Assembly: GCA_902559415.1 (NCBI GenBank)
Contig: CACEHW010000006.1
Location: 1 to 45,167, forward strand
Reading direction: 5' to 3'
Origin: an uncultured Fidelibacterota bacterium
Lineage (GTDB): Bacteria > Fidelibacterota > Marinisomatia > Marinisomatales > UBA1611
DNA length: 45,167 bases
Shown here: one piece after another, positions 13,442 through 22,654 of the stretch
How the letters are laid out: the number at the start of each line of letters is the position of its first letter
How positions within the stretch are numbered: position 1 is the stretch's first letter
Position numbers and translations under genes: made by a program
Notes under the pieces: model-generated
Told to the model about the DNA's origin: nothing
The model's database searches: none
What the model saw: only the letters and a program-made list of their open reading frames with translations

Positions 13442-14755
13442 TTATTTATTGCGCTTAGCTTTAACAATAGCGGCTTTAATTTTACCTCGAAGCACTTTGT
13501 TATCTAAAGCATTAATCTCTTCCATATTACCATTTAGACCGTCAGCTATTAACCTTTCTTTCATTTCATCTTCAGACTCATCTTTTTGATCAACGGATGG
13601 TGGCGCAGTCGCTGATACATCAGGCATTGTAGGCCTCTCTGCTGAACCTCTTTTGATTTTAACCAATAGCGCTTTTGCTTTGCCTCTTGTAACTTTATCA
13701 TCAATAGCATCAACCGCTTCTGCATTACCATCAAGTACCTGATTAACAACTAATGCCACCTGATCATCCTTAGATAATTGACTACTCGCTGTTGAACTAG
13801 AAGCGCCTTTTCCTGCAGCAGGAGCTGAAGCAACGCCATCAACTTTATCAGGTATAGGCGGTCTTTCTGCTGTCCCTCTTTTTATTTTTATTAACATGGC
13901 TTTTGCCTTGCCTCGGGTAATTACATCCGATGTGCTATTCAGAGGATCCATATCACCATCTAATGCTTTGTTGACAATTACCGCTACATTATAAGCTCGT
14001 AATTCTGGAGAATCTGTTGATGAATCTGAGCCTTTATCATCATCATTTATTTCAATTGTAGGGGTAATATCAGCAAGCCTCTGAAGTACCTTAGATTTAG
14101 TTTTATTCCAGCCAAGCAGTGATAAAAATGAAAACGGCCCTCTACTAAAACGATTACAAGTAACGAAAACACCGTTTTTTGATTCTTCTATTCTAAATGA
14201 AATATACTCAGAAAAAAATGGACTCATTTTAAAATCAAAACCGAATTCTTTTTCTTTTTCAACTGTAATAATTCTACAACGGAACCAAGGAGCTAATGTG
14301 GCAGGTCTAATTTTAAAAAATGAACCAGGTTTCAAATCCAGCTTATCAAACGAGAATTTATGAACATACCTATCTGTATCTACATCCGCAATAGCTCTCT
14401 GAATTCCTGAAAACCAGATATTGTACATCTCAAGTGATGTAATCATCTCCCACACAATTTCTTTACTACTTAGAAAATGATGTTCTACCTGACTCTCAGC
14501 CTGAAATGGTACCCACACAGCATAGCTTGAACCGATACCATCGTATGGGACATCTGGGATACTTAGGCTAGTTTTTGGCCTTTCGTATCCATCAAAAGAA
14601 ATTTCATGAGTAGAATAGTGTTGGAACTCACCGTCGTCTGTTTTAACTAAGTACTTTGTTGGATAGTAAAAAATTCTTTGTAGAGTTCCAGACTGACCAG
14701 ATTCTTTGACAATGCAAGAAGTTCCAAGTTCAATTTGATTTAGAGGTTTTGACAT
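13442..14755 (-). CDS. SRPBCC-domain protein with three C-terminal repeats, complex III operon leader
   Basis: This 437-residue protein has no signal peptide or membrane helix and should be cytoplasmic. Residues 5-55 look like a small beta-barrel. Residues about 75-230 resemble an SRPBCC (START-like) domain with a hydrophobic ligand cavity. A Ser/Asp linker leads to three related modules of about 45 residues (256-303, 333-378, 398-437) with the pattern VNxxLDG ... D..V.RGKAKA.L.KIKR. The first two end AERP-x-x-PD and are separated by Ala/Ser-rich linkers. The modules are small charged helical hairpins of unknown fold. As first gene of the Rieske-cytochrome b operon it may aid assembly or handle a lipid, quinone or heme. 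That is inference; the repeats are read directly. Confidence 0.8.
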   Translation of the reverse strand: MSKPLNQIELGTSCIVKESGQSGTLQRIFYYPTKYLVKTDDGEFQHYSTHEISFDGYERPKTSLSIPDVPYDGIGSSYAVWVPFQAESQVEHHFLSSKEIVWEMITSLEMYNIWFSGIQRAIADVDTDRYVHKFSFDKLDLKPGSFFKIRPATLAPWFRCRIITVEKEKEFGFDFKMSPFFSEYISFRIEESKNGVFVTCNRFSRGPFSFLSLLGWNKTKSKVLQRLADITPTIEINDDDKGSDSSTDSPELRAYNVAVIVNKALDGDMDPLNSTSDVITRGKAKAMLIKIKRGTAERPPIPDKVDGVASAPAAGKGASSSTASSQLSKDDQVALVVNQVLDGNAEAVDAIDDKVTRGKAKALLVKIKRGSAERPTMPDVSATAPPSVDQKDESEDEMKERLIADGLNGNMEEINALDNKVLRGKIKAAIVKAKRNK

Positions 14756-14865
14756 TTAATTATAACCAAAAAGTTTATTCACACAAAAATACTAGGTTGA
14801 ATATTAGCATAAAGGTCAATTATAAGTCGATAATAAAAGTATCAAGATTTATTAGTCATTTGATA

Positions 14866-14884
14866 TATAATTTACGCCCCAAGT
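14866..14884 (+). promoter_or_regulatory. Candidate -10 element and very short leader for ctaA
   Basis: TATAAT at 14866-14871 lies 13 bases before the ctaA ATG in the divergent spacer. If used, transcription would start about six bases before the ATG, giving an almost leaderless mRNA. No ribosome site is visible before that ATG, which fits. No good -35 element is seen, so confidence is low. Confidence 0.3.
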
Positions 14885-15814
14885 ATGAAGAGATATTTTC
14901 AATTTTCAATATTATCGATGGTATTTACATACCTCCTTATTTTCGTAGGTGGACTTGTTCGCGTTTCAGGAGCGGGTATGGGCTGCCCGGACTGGCCAAA
15001 ATGCTTTGGCAGGTGGATTCCACCAACTAGTCTTAGTCAACTTCCTGATTATATTGATCCAGAAAAATTTAATCTTGTACTAGCATGGGTAGAGTATCTA
15101 AACAGATTATTCGGAGCACTAGTAGGCCTTATCATCTTGATAACTTTTATCCTTGGCTACTTACATTTTAAATCTTCTAAGAAAGTACTTTACTCAATTT
15201 CAGGAGCATTTCTCTTAACGCTTTTAGAGGGATGGGTCGGCGCAAAACTAGTAGACACAGTGCTAGACCCAATTACCATAACCATTCATTTACTTCTAGC
15301 TCTGGTAATTATCGGACTAATTATATACAGCTCTATCCAAGCATACTTCGCTATTGTTGGTAACTTTGAAAAAGATAGCAAATACCACCCTCATGCGAAA
15401 AATGTTATTTTGGGAATATTAGTTTGCCTCTTCATAGAAATTATTATTGGAACAGAAATTAGAGGCGGCTTGGATATGAGTAGAAAAGATAATCCCCTTA
15501 TCGAAGGTATAATCCTCCTCAAAATGCTTGGCCCTTTTAAATATATGCATACTATTCTGGGATTCTCTTTACTAGGTCTAACGCTCTATTTACGTAAAAT
15601 TATTTATGATAATAAATTCAAGTCATCACCATTTATGGTAAATTCAGTGAACTTTATCATGGTATTGATCTTTACTCAAATATTACTTGGCGAGGCATTA
15701 GTCTTTTTCGAGGTAAAACCTTTAATGCAGCTATTTCATATGTGGTTTTCATCTCTTCTTATTGGCCTGTCAGTTTCCACTTACACATATTGGAAAATTT
15801 CAATCGAACAATGA
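14885..15814 (+). CDS. ctaA: Heme A synthase (COX15/CtaA family)
   Basis: This 309-residue membrane protein oxidises the methyl group of heme O to give heme A for the aa3 oxidase. The N-terminal helix with LIFVGGLVRVSGAGMGCPDW and the segment EYLNRLFGALVG are family signatures; the second carries the conserved Glu and Arg near the heme ligand. Eight hydrophobic segments are visible, and the length is normal. It is the first gene of a tight plus-strand assembly operon with SCO, ctaB and DUF420. Its stop overlaps the SCO start (ATGA). It is divergent from the complex III operon, which allows shared control from the 129-base spacer. Confidence 0.94.
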   Translation: MKRYFQFSILSMVFTYLLIFVGGLVRVSGAGMGCPDWPKCFGRWIPPTSLSQLPDYIDPEKFNLVLAWVEYLNRLFGALVGLIILITFILGYLHFKSSKKVLYSISGAFLLTLLEGWVGAKLVDTVLDPITITIHLLLALVIIGLIIYSSIQAYFAIVGNFEKDSKYHPHAKNVILGILVCLFIEIIIGTEIRGGLDMSRKDNPLIEGIILLKMLGPFKYMHTILGFSLLGLTLYLRKIIYDNKFKSSPFMVNSVNFIMVLIFTQILLGEALVFFEVKPLMQLFHMWFSSLLIGLSVSTYTYWKISIEQ

Positions 15815-16416
15815 TAAAAAAAAGTTATATCATTTTTCTAGTTGTCATTATCAGTTTTCTTGGTATTAGTGCCACGTGGGTCATTACAAAAGCAAACCAG
15901 TCCATTCAAGAACTACCACCAGTTATAAAAAAAGTACCAGATTTTGAAATGGTCAGTCACCTAGGAAAACCGTTTAATCAAGACAGTCTAATTAATAAAA
16001 TATCTATATTGGATTTTATATTCACCAGCTGTCCGGGACCCTGTCCAACTATGTCAAGCAACATGCGTACTTTATATAAACAGTATAAATTACATCCAGA
16101 TCTACAATTTATTTCTATTTCTGTTGACCCGGAGTACGATACTCAGGAGGTATTAAAAGCTTACGCTGATGCCAATGGCGTTAATGATCAGCGCTGGAAA
16201 TTCCTAAGAGCTGATATGAAAGCGGTAAAAAAGCTAAGCACTGACGGTTTTATGTTCATGTCAGAAAGCCTACCTGCTGGCCATTCTGTGAAATTTGTGT
16301 TAATTGATCAAAATGGTAACGTCAGACAATATTATAATGGAACTGATGCTGGGAGTATTGCAATTTTACGAACGCACATCAACTCTATCTTAAAAAACAT
16401 AAAGCCGAAAGCATGA
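15811..16416 (+). CDS. SCO1/SenC-family copper chaperone
   Basis: This 201-residue protein has an N-terminal membrane anchor (about 6-26) and a thioredoxin-like domain. Its copper-binding motif is Cys74-Pro-Gly-Pro-Cys78-Pro, the standard Cys-x3-Cys form, with a conserved His in AGHSVKF. It inserts copper into CuA of subunit II or reduces the CuA cysteines. I chose the ATG at 15811 because it overlaps the ctaA stop and directly starts the membrane anchor; an upstream ATG at 15742 would add residues encoded inside ctaA. This is the second SCO protein in the window, the other being the CusF fusion with Cys-x5-Cys spacing. Confidence 0.93.
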   Translation: MIKKSYIIFLVVIISFLGISATWVITKANQSIQELPPVIKKVPDFEMVSHLGKPFNQDSLINKISILDFIFTSCPGPCPTMSSNMRTLYKQYKLHPDLQFISISVDPEYDTQEVLKAYADANGVNDQRWKFLRADMKAVKKLSTDGFMFMSESLPAGHSVKFVLIDQNGNVRQYYNGTDAGSIAILRTHINSILKNIKPKA

Positions 16417-17294
16417 AGAGAAAACCCTCACCAGCTAATAGTAAAATAGGTGCTTTTTTTGAACTGACAAAACCAAGGATAACCACACTAATAATCATTT
16501 CAACTGCCCTTGGTTATTATCTAGGAAATACTGAAAACATAGATATATATAATTTCATTTTAACCTTGCTTGGAACCGCACTTCTGTCCGGTGGCGCAGG
16601 TACTGTTAATCACTTTGTTGAGAAAGATCTGGATCAGTTAATGGACAGAACTAAATCAAGACCGATACCAGCGGGAATAATCGCAAGTCAAACTGCACTT
16701 TATTTTGGATTATCATTATCTATATTAGGTTTAATAATATTATTCATTTTTGTAAATAGTTTAACGGCGGTTCTAGGTCTTATTACAGTAGTGCTATATA
16801 TATTTGTATATACACCGTTAAAAAAGATTACCTGGCTCAATACAACAATCGGCGCGATTCCCGGCGCGATGCCTGCATTAGGTGGGTGGGCTGCGGCGGC
16901 GAATGAACTAGATCCTAATTCATGGATCTTATTTGCAATACTATTCCTATGGCAACACCCTCACTTTTATGCCATAGCATTAATGTGTAAAAAAGACTAT
17001 GAGAAAGCAGGATTTAAAATGCTGCCGGTTATTGAAGAAGAGAATTTCAGAACAAATCGACAGATTCTTTGGCATGCTTTTTTACTCATTCCAGTATCTC
17101 TATTTTTTGTCGTTACAGGGATCCTTGGAGAGGTTTATTTTTGGGGTGCATTGGTTCTGGGTGTTGGATATCTTGTTTCAGGAATACCTCTTTTGAGAAA
17201 TACAACAATCGATAATGCGAAGCTACTGCTTAAGACCTCTGTGGTCTATTTGCCAGCCCTTTTGGTTATTATTTTTATTGATCTAAATAGATAG
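16413..17294 (+). CDS. ctaB: Protoheme IX farnesyltransferase (heme O synthase)
   Basis: This 293-residue UbiA-family prenyltransferase converts heme B to heme O using farnesyl diphosphate, the step before CtaA. The conserved Asp-rich motif NHFVEKDLDQLMDRTKSRP (near residues 66-84) and the second motif around KKDYEKAGFKMLP are visible, along with nine hydrophobic helices. The start overlaps the SCO stop (ATGA). With ctaA it supplies heme A for the aa3 oxidase encoded in the same window. Length and motifs are normal. Confidence 0.96.
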   Translation: MKRKPSPANSKIGAFFELTKPRITTLIIISTALGYYLGNTENIDIYNFILTLLGTALLSGGAGTVNHFVEKDLDQLMDRTKSRPIPAGIIASQTALYFGLSLSILGLIILFIFVNSLTAVLGLITVVLYIFVYTPLKKITWLNTTIGAIPGAMPALGGWAAAANELDPNSWILFAILFLWQHPHFYAIALMCKKDYEKAGFKMLPVIEEENFRTNRQILWHAFLLIPVSLFFVVTGILGEVYFWGALVLGVGYLVSGIPLLRNTTIDNAKLLLKTSVVYLPALLVIIFIDLNR

Positions 17295-17300
17295 TTGACT

Positions 17301-17819
17301 ATGGAAAAAGAAAATTTCTGGTTAAAGATAATTTATATTTTATCAGCAGTTCTAAGCTTAGCCGTAGGATTTTTAATTCTTGGCCCAAGGCCAGATGGTA
17401 TTGAAGGTGCGATAGACGTCTCTGGACTTCCTTACGTAAATGCTTTCTTAAACTTAATTACAACTACCTTGCTCATAGTTGGATATATTTTGATAAGACA
17501 AAAAAAACGAGAGAAACACAGAACTGTAATGCTTTCTGCTTTTTTTACTTCGGCTTTGTTTCTTGTTAGCTATGTTGTTTACCATTGGTTTAAAAGCGGG
17601 CCCAAACCATATACCGGCGAGTTGACCTTTATCTATTACCCAATCCTATTAACGCACATCTTACTTGCGATGTCTATCTTGCCACTTGCAATGATCAGCG
17701 TTTATAGAGGAATGGTGCTACAGATTCAGCAGCACAAGAAAATCGCCAAGATCACTTTCCCTATTTGGCTCTATGTTTCTATTTCAGGGATTATAATATT
17801 TATAATGCTGTATACATAG
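17301..17819 (+). CDS. DUF420 (CtaM/YozB-like) membrane protein
   Basis: This 172-residue protein has five hydrophobic helices and several histidines at helix ends (EKHRTVM, YHWFK, LTHILLAM), matching the DUF420 family. CtaM of Staphylococcus, a member, is needed to make active aa3 oxidase. It directly follows ctaB and ends the assembly operon. A TTG at 17295, in frame, could be the start instead of the ATG at 17301; neither has a clear ribosome site. A heme A or CuB maturation role is likely from family and context. Confidence 0.88.
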   Translation: MEKENFWLKIIYILSAVLSLAVGFLILGPRPDGIEGAIDVSGLPYVNAFLNLITTTLLIVGYILIRQKKREKHRTVMLSAFFTSALFLVSYVVYHWFKSGPKPYTGELTFIYYPILLTHILLAMSILPLAMISVYRGMVLQIQQHKKIAKITFPIWLYVSISGIIIFIMLYT

Positions 17820-17859
17820 ACCTTAACAACTGACTTCTATAAAAAAATAAATGAAAGTG

Positions 17860-17942
17860 TACCGCGGAAAGGGCTCGAACCTTCACGCACAATGTGCACC
17901 AGATCCTAAATCTGGCGTGTCTACCAATTCCACCACCGCGGC
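17860..17942 (-). tRNA. tRNA-Leu (anticodon UAG)
   Basis: The 83-base minus-strand sequence folds as a leucine tRNA. The acceptor GCCGCGG pairs with CCGCGGT. The D-arm contains TGGTGGAATTGGTAGACA, and the anticodon arm CCAGA-TTTAGGA-TCTGG has UAG as anticodon. A long variable arm (TGCACATTGTGCG) and GGTTCGAGCCC in the T-arm complete it. The 3' CCA is not encoded. It lies between the converging ends of the DUF420 gene and the large secreted-protein gene. Confidence 0.96.
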
Positions 17943-17957
17943 ATATAATAAAATTAC

Positions 17958-17987
17958 AAAAAAGGGGCGATATTATCTGCCCCTTTT
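17958..17987 (-). terminator. Bidirectional hairpin terminator of the secreted-protein gene
   Basis: AAAAGGGGC and GCCCCTTTT form a nine-pair stem around a GATATTATCT loop region, flanked by A and T runs. It lies 23 bases after the stop of the minus-strand secreted-protein gene, and reading that strand a T-run follows the stem. The symmetric flanks allow termination in both directions. Confidence 0.85.
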
Positions 17988-18009
17988 ATTGAAAAGAAAA
18001 AATATATAA

Positions 18010-21000
18010 TTATTTCATCAAAATCATTTTCTTTGTAAACACCTTACCACCAGCTGTTAATCTGTAGAAATACATTCCAGCACTTAGTGAATTCCCAGCA
18101 TCATCTACACCGTACCAAGCTGTAACCTTTCTACCAGCACTTTCATTTTTGTTTATAATAGTTTTTACTTTTTTCCCTACAACGTTATAAATAGAGAGAT
18201 CTACATACCCATCCCCAGCTAAGTCATAGGTAATGACTGTAGAAGGGTTAAACGGATTTGGATAGTTTGAGTGCAAACCATACTCTTGCGGTAAGCTAGC
18301 TTCATCAACAGAAGAAAGAGATGAATTTGTAAATAAACCTAAGCCTTGAGAAGTAGCGGTGATTGAATTCGCACCAGCATCGCCAGCACTAACCTCTTCA
18401 AATAATAGCATAACATTTGGATTATCAATATTTTGATTCATCTGGACATTGACCTTGATTACAGGACCTTCTCCAACCGGAATACCTCCTGCAAAATCGT
18501 AACCAAGAAAATAAAAATTCTCATTATCAGAATCTTCGCCAGTGCTACCATCAACAATTCCATTCTCAAATCTTCCAACCGCTTCCACAGAAGTAACTGT
18601 CAAGTATTCTGGTGCATCAGAAAGTTCAAAAGACATTGTCCCAACAATCTCTGTATTTGTCAGGTGAACCTCAAAAGATCCTTCTCCACCTGGGGTTAAT
18701 AATCCTTCAACATTTTGAATACTATAAGATGCTGGAGGAGCTCCAATATAAACCTCTGAAGGCAACCCCTGAGAAACCATTGGCTGGTTGTATACATCTG
18801 AGAGAATCATTTCACCATAATCAATATCTACAACAAAGTCCTCAGGAGATCCAGGTAGAATATCAAGTAAAACCTCACCCAAATACCAATACCCCGCAGG
18901 AACGGGATTACTTAAGGTATTGTCAAAAAGTAATAACGTAAAAGTATTACCAAGCTGCTGAGAAGACACTGACCATGTACTTAGATCAAGTAAATCAGTA
19001 GTCTCAATACCGGCACCTGATACAAATGGTGGATCTGCGATAAATTCAACCTGAATACCATAAACTGGCTGGGTGTTTATCAAACACATTGATGAATTCA
19101 TCTGCGCACCCGGAGCAGCACTTCCATCAGTAAGCATAATAAACTGTGTTTCAATACCCACTTCATATACGCCTGGTTCAGAGGTCCAGTTTAATTGCAC
19201 CGGAGGAGAACTAATATCTTGAATTTGGACGTCTGTCATCGTCAAGCTTACAGTTAGTGATTGATCTCCTTGTGGGCGAACTACAACCCTACATACAGGA
19301 CCATCACCTGGCTGAAGTGGATCAGCTCCAGCAAGAGGACCAAAACCAGCAATCGAAATTTTACCATTATCATCTAAAATTGAGAGCGACCAACCATCTG
19401 TTCTCTCTGTAGTTAAAACACTCTCCCCAACTAGAACATCAGGGAAGTCTTCAATCTCAAAAAATAGTCCGCCTAATAAACTCTCATTATTAACAGATAT
19501 CTCAATAGTATCTGTTAGACCTACGAGTGAACTACCATCACTAATAAAACACTCAATCCACTCCACTGGCGTAGCAGAAACGACATTAGTAGCAACAGAC
19601 TCAGAGCCATCAGGGTATATCGCAGTTACGTAGTAATAATACGCAGTATTGTTAACAACATTCTCATCTACGTATGAGGTCACACTCCCCTCAACCTCTG
19701 CTATTTCTTCAAAGTCAGTCTCCCCATTTAGGGATTTGTATACCTTGTAAGCATCAATGTCAACAGGACGAATATTGTTCTGATTAATCGGATTTTCTAG
19801 ATCAACTCTATCATCAAACGGAATCCCACCTCTAAATGAACTAATTACCTCTTCCTTGGCCGCGGTAACAACCCACTCACCTAACTCGGTTAAATTATAA
19901 TGAACTAAACGCTCTGGGATTGCCCTGGTTTCAAAAGATATTGACACATCATCAACAGCCCAACCTGAAGCCCAGGTAGCATTATCATTTGAGTGAAATA
20001 AAATATATAAATTATCCCCAGTAATAAAAGGCGAAAGATCAACTGTCTCAGTGACCCATTCAGATGCAGCAGCTAAAACATAAACCTCAGTAAAATCAAC
20101 TCCATTTTCACTAACTCCAATAGAAGCACCGTGACCATAAGCACCATCAAAATAAGAATCAAAACTTAGAATAACACTCGCTGCACCACTAACATTTAAA
20201 CTTGGAGTTACTAAATAATCTACAGAACCATCATCATTTGCCTGATCATCATTTGAGCACATATAGTTCGTATGGGCAGGTACAGTCCACCACTCACTTG
20301 TACAGTCTGATGTAAGGTACCATCCTTGCGCAGAGTTGGTGGTTGTTGTCCAATCATCTGGCGCTCCAGCCTCAAAATCTTCTACAATATTGTCTGGGAT
20401 TGGTCCTGATGGTGGATCCCATGATAGCGCTACATAAGCATCTTGACCATCCACCGCTTGAAGATTTGAAGGTTCTTCGATATATCCGGGATAGACAACT
20501 ACAGTTCCTGAGTCAGCTGATGCAATCCAATAATCACCGCCAATACCATCAGTGACAATAATATTCTCCATAAACAGAGATACAGAATCAGCATATGCTG
20601 TGCTTACTACCTCAAACGTAGCTGTAACAACTGGCCCAGTACCTGGGTCTAAATTAATATTTTCTGAGCTATACATAACAATACGAGAGTTTGACCCTTC
20701 ATTTACATCATTAAACTCTACAGCAAATCCAGTGGTTCTGTCAGTAGTTGCAACAGAAACCAAATTCAAATAATTAGGACTGTCTTTTATATCAAATTGA
20801 AACCCTCCAACAGCACCTGTATTATTGATACTGAAATCAATTTCAACTGTCTCCTCAACATCTGCCGTACCAGTAGAGCCGCTTAGATATATAACATCAC
20901 CAATAGTCAAATTACCAGATGAGGCCTGAGAAGTAAGAAGGTCTCCGTTTCCATCACTGACAATGATATTGCTCAATTTAACTTCTAGAACAGCAGATAA

Positions 21001-21372
21001 CACCTCAGAACCAGCAAAATGAAGATTTATAACCCTAGAGTTTGTACCCGCACTTAGTCCACTAGGATCAGCACCATTATAAAAAACAACTCTAGAACTT
21101 CCATCACTCAGGGTATTATAATCTGCTGAAAATTCAGAAGCGACGCCGATAGCAGAAACGCCAGATAGCATTACCATAGATGGACTAACAGATACATCAA
21201 ATTGAACTCCACCAACATTACCATTTGGGTTAGATATAATTACTGGTACTACAATATCATTAGTATAGCCAGCAAATGCAGTATCACCAACAGCTATCGA
21301 TACGTCTTGGGCTTTGGTAAAAGAAAAAGCCATAGCAAAAACTATTAAAGTTTTATTTAGGTTTTTTAACAT
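18010..21372 (-). CDS. Secreted multidomain protein with cohesin-like repeats and type IX-like sorting domain
   Basis: This 1120-residue exported protein has a signal peptide (1-21). Five cohesin-like beta-sandwich repeats follow at about 23-155, 160-294, 606-740, 741-876 and 881-1016, with recurring patterns such as GGVQFDV or GGFQFDI and later GPV-type strands. A fibronectin type III fold appears to start at about 300-321 and resume at about 538-602. A jelly-roll/MAM-like domain is inserted between (328-481, with WAVDDVSISFE). The C-terminus (1028-1120) is a Por/type IX-type sorting domain with NYPNPFNPST, an IYNVVGKK strand and a final KKMILMK. I chose the ATG at 21372 because AAGGAG lies six bases upstream; the ATG at 21438 would put residues before the signal peptide. 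It is probably cell-surface. The ligand is unknown. Confidence 0.9.
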   Translation of the reverse strand: MLKNLNKTLIVFAMAFSFTKAQDVSIAVGDTAFAGYTNDIVVPVIISNPNGNVGGVQFDVSVSPSMVMLSGVSAIGVASEFSADYNTLSDGSSRVVFYNGADPSGLSAGTNSRVINLHFAGSEVLSAVLEVKLSNIIVSDGNGDLLTSQASSGNLTIGDVIYLSGSTGTADVEETVEIDFSINNTGAVGGFQFDIKDSPNYLNLVSVATTDRTTGFAVEFNDVNEGSNSRIVMYSSENINLDPGTGPVVTATFEVVSTAYADSVSLFMENIIVTDGIGGDYWIASADSGTVVVYPGYIEEPSNLQAVDGQDAYVALSWDPPSGPIPDNIVEDFEAGAPDDWTTTTNSAQGWYLTSDCTSEWWTVPAHTNYMCSNDDQANDDGSVDYLVTPSLNVSGAASVILSFDSYFDGAYGHGASIGVSENGVDFTEVYVLAAASEWVTETVDLSPFITGDNLYILFHSNDNATWASGWAVDDVSISFETRAIPERLVHYNLTELGEWVVTAAKEEVISSFRGGIPFDDRVDLENPINQNNIRPVDIDAYKVYKSLNGETDFEEIAEVEGSVTSYVDENVVNNTAYYYYVTAIYPDGSESVATNVVSATPVEWIECFISDGSSLVGLTDTIEISVNNESLLGGLFFEIEDFPDVLVGESVLTTERTDGWSLSILDDNGKISIAGFGPLAGADPLQPGDGPVCRVVVRPQGDQSLTVSLTMTDVQIQDISSPPVQLNWTSEPGVYEVGIETQFIMLTDGSAAPGAQMNSSMCLINTQPVYGIQVEFIADPPFVSGAGIETTDLLDLSTWSVSSQQLGNTFTLLLFDNTLSNPVPAGYWYLGEVLLDILPGSPEDFVVDIDYGEMILSDVYNQPMVSQGLPSEVYIGAPPASYSIQNVEGLLTPGGEGSFEVHLTNTEIVGTMSFELSDAPEYLTVTSVEAVGRFENGIVDGSTGEDSDNENFYFLGYDFAGGIPVGEGPVIKVNVQMNQNIDNPNVMLLFEEVSAGDAGANSITATSQGLGLFTNSSLSSVDEASLPQEYGLHSNYPNPFNPSTVITYDLAGDGYVDLSIYNVVGKKVKTIINKNESAGRKVTAWYGVDDAGNSLSAGMYFYRLTAGGKVFTKKMILMK

Positions 21373-21401
21373 CAAAAACTCCTTCAAAATAAAATGTTTT
21401 G

Positions 21402-21419
21402 TTGTATGTAAAAATACAA
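21402..21419. promoter_or_regulatory. Inverted repeat upstream of the secreted-protein gene
   Basis: ttgtat-gtaaaa-atacaa is a perfect six-base inverted repeat with a six-base spacer, ending 30 bases upstream of the start codon of the 1120-aa gene. The position fits an operator or an mRNA 5' structure. AT-rich DNA produces such palindromes often, so this is tentative. Confidence 0.3.
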
Positions 21420-21487
21420 TCCGTTTAATAAAGGGCATAATCTAAGGCACCGTGCACAAAAATAATAATTATTAAATAGTAAAATTT

Positions 21488-22651
21488 TTAGGATAAAGCG
21501 TGATCAATATCAGCTATCAGATCATCAATATGCTCAATTCCAACAGCCAACCTTAAGAGCTCTGGGACTAGATTCATTTCAGCTTTTACCTCTTCAGGAA
21601 CATCAGCATGTGTCATAAAATACGGTACAGACATAAGACTCTCTACTCCACCTAAACTCTCAGCAAGCGTGAATAAATTTATTTTACTAATGAAATTATC
21701 CATTTCATTTTTTGAATTAAAAACCACAGAAACCATACTGCCATATATGATATCACCATGAGAATTGATTTGTTGACTTTGAGCGACGCTGTGTTCAGGA
21801 TGAGAACCTAAACCCGGATAAATTGTTTTAGAAATTTTAGAATGACTATCAAAATACTTTGCTATTACCATAGCATTATCAGATGCTTTTTGCACTCTCA
21901 TAGAAAGGGTTTTTACAGATCTAAGAAGTAGCCAAGCATCAAAAGGACTAGGAATAGCCCCTCCGGATTTTTGAACAAAGTGTAACCTCTCAGCAAGTTC
22001 TTTATCCTTTGCAACTAAAACGCCACCTAGCACATCACTATGTCCACCGATGAATTTTGTTGAACTGTGCATTACACAATCGGCACCATGATCTAAAGGG
22101 CGTTGTCCATAAGGACTCATAAATGTATTATCAACCGCAAATTTTATATCATGATCTTGGCATATTTGAGAAACCGCTTTGATATCTGTGATCTCAAGCA
22201 TGGGATTCGTTGGAGTTTCAATGAAAACCCATTTTGTCTCAGGCTTAATAGCATCTTTAATATTTTGGGTATTAGTTGTATCAACGAAATCAAACTTCAA
22301 TCCATGATTACTTAAAATTTGTGTGGTCATACGATAAGTACCGCCATAAACATTTCTAGAAATAATTACGTGGTCACTCTGTTTTAAACTCTGGAAAAGT
22401 GCTGTCGTAGCTGCCATCCCGCTTGAGAAAGCAATTGCATCATAACCACCTTCTAATGAAGCTATATTTTTTTCTAACCTTTCTCTAGTCGGATTAGTAC
22501 CTCTCGAATAATCAAAGCCTTTGTTTTTGCCAATCCCATCCTGAGCAAATGTGGATGTTAAATTAATTGGTGGAGAGACAGAACCAGTAGAGGCATCAGG
22601 TTTGTTCCCTACATGAATTGCATTTGTCTCAAATTTATTTTTTTTTGCCAT
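21488..22651 (-). CDS. metB: Cystathionine gamma-synthase/lyase family PLP enzyme
   Basis: This 387-residue enzyme belongs to the Cys/Met metabolism PLP family. Lys199 in HSSTKFIGGHSD is the PLP-binding lysine. DYSRGTNPTR (47-56) holds the phosphate-binding Tyr and Arg, and SGMAA contacts the cofactor. The family includes cystathionine gamma-synthase, gamma-lyase and O-acyl-homoserine sulfhydrylases, and the sequence alone does not separate them safely. The length and the AIHVGNKPD start fit the cystathionine gamma-synthase/lyase group. It is three bases from the secA stop on the same strand, so it may be the last gene of that operon. Function in methionine or cysteine synthesis is likely. 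Confidence 0.88.
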   Translation of the reverse strand: MAKKNKFETNAIHVGNKPDASTGSVSPPINLTSTFAQDGIGKNKGFDYSRGTNPTRERLEKNIASLEGGYDAIAFSSGMAATTALFQSLKQSDHVIISRNVYGGTYRMTTQILSNHGLKFDFVDTTNTQNIKDAIKPETKWVFIETPTNPMLEITDIKAVSQICQDHDIKFAVDNTFMSPYGQRPLDHGADCVMHSSTKFIGGHSDVLGGVLVAKDKELAERLHFVQKSGGAIPSPFDAWLLLRSVKTLSMRVQKASDNAMVIAKYFDSHSKISKTIYPGLGSHPEHSVAQSQQINSHGDIIYGSMVSVVFNSKNEMDNFISKINLFTLAESLGGVESLMSVPYFMTHADVPEEVKAEMNLVPELLRLAVGIEHIDDLIADIDHALS

Positions 22652-22654
22652 GAG

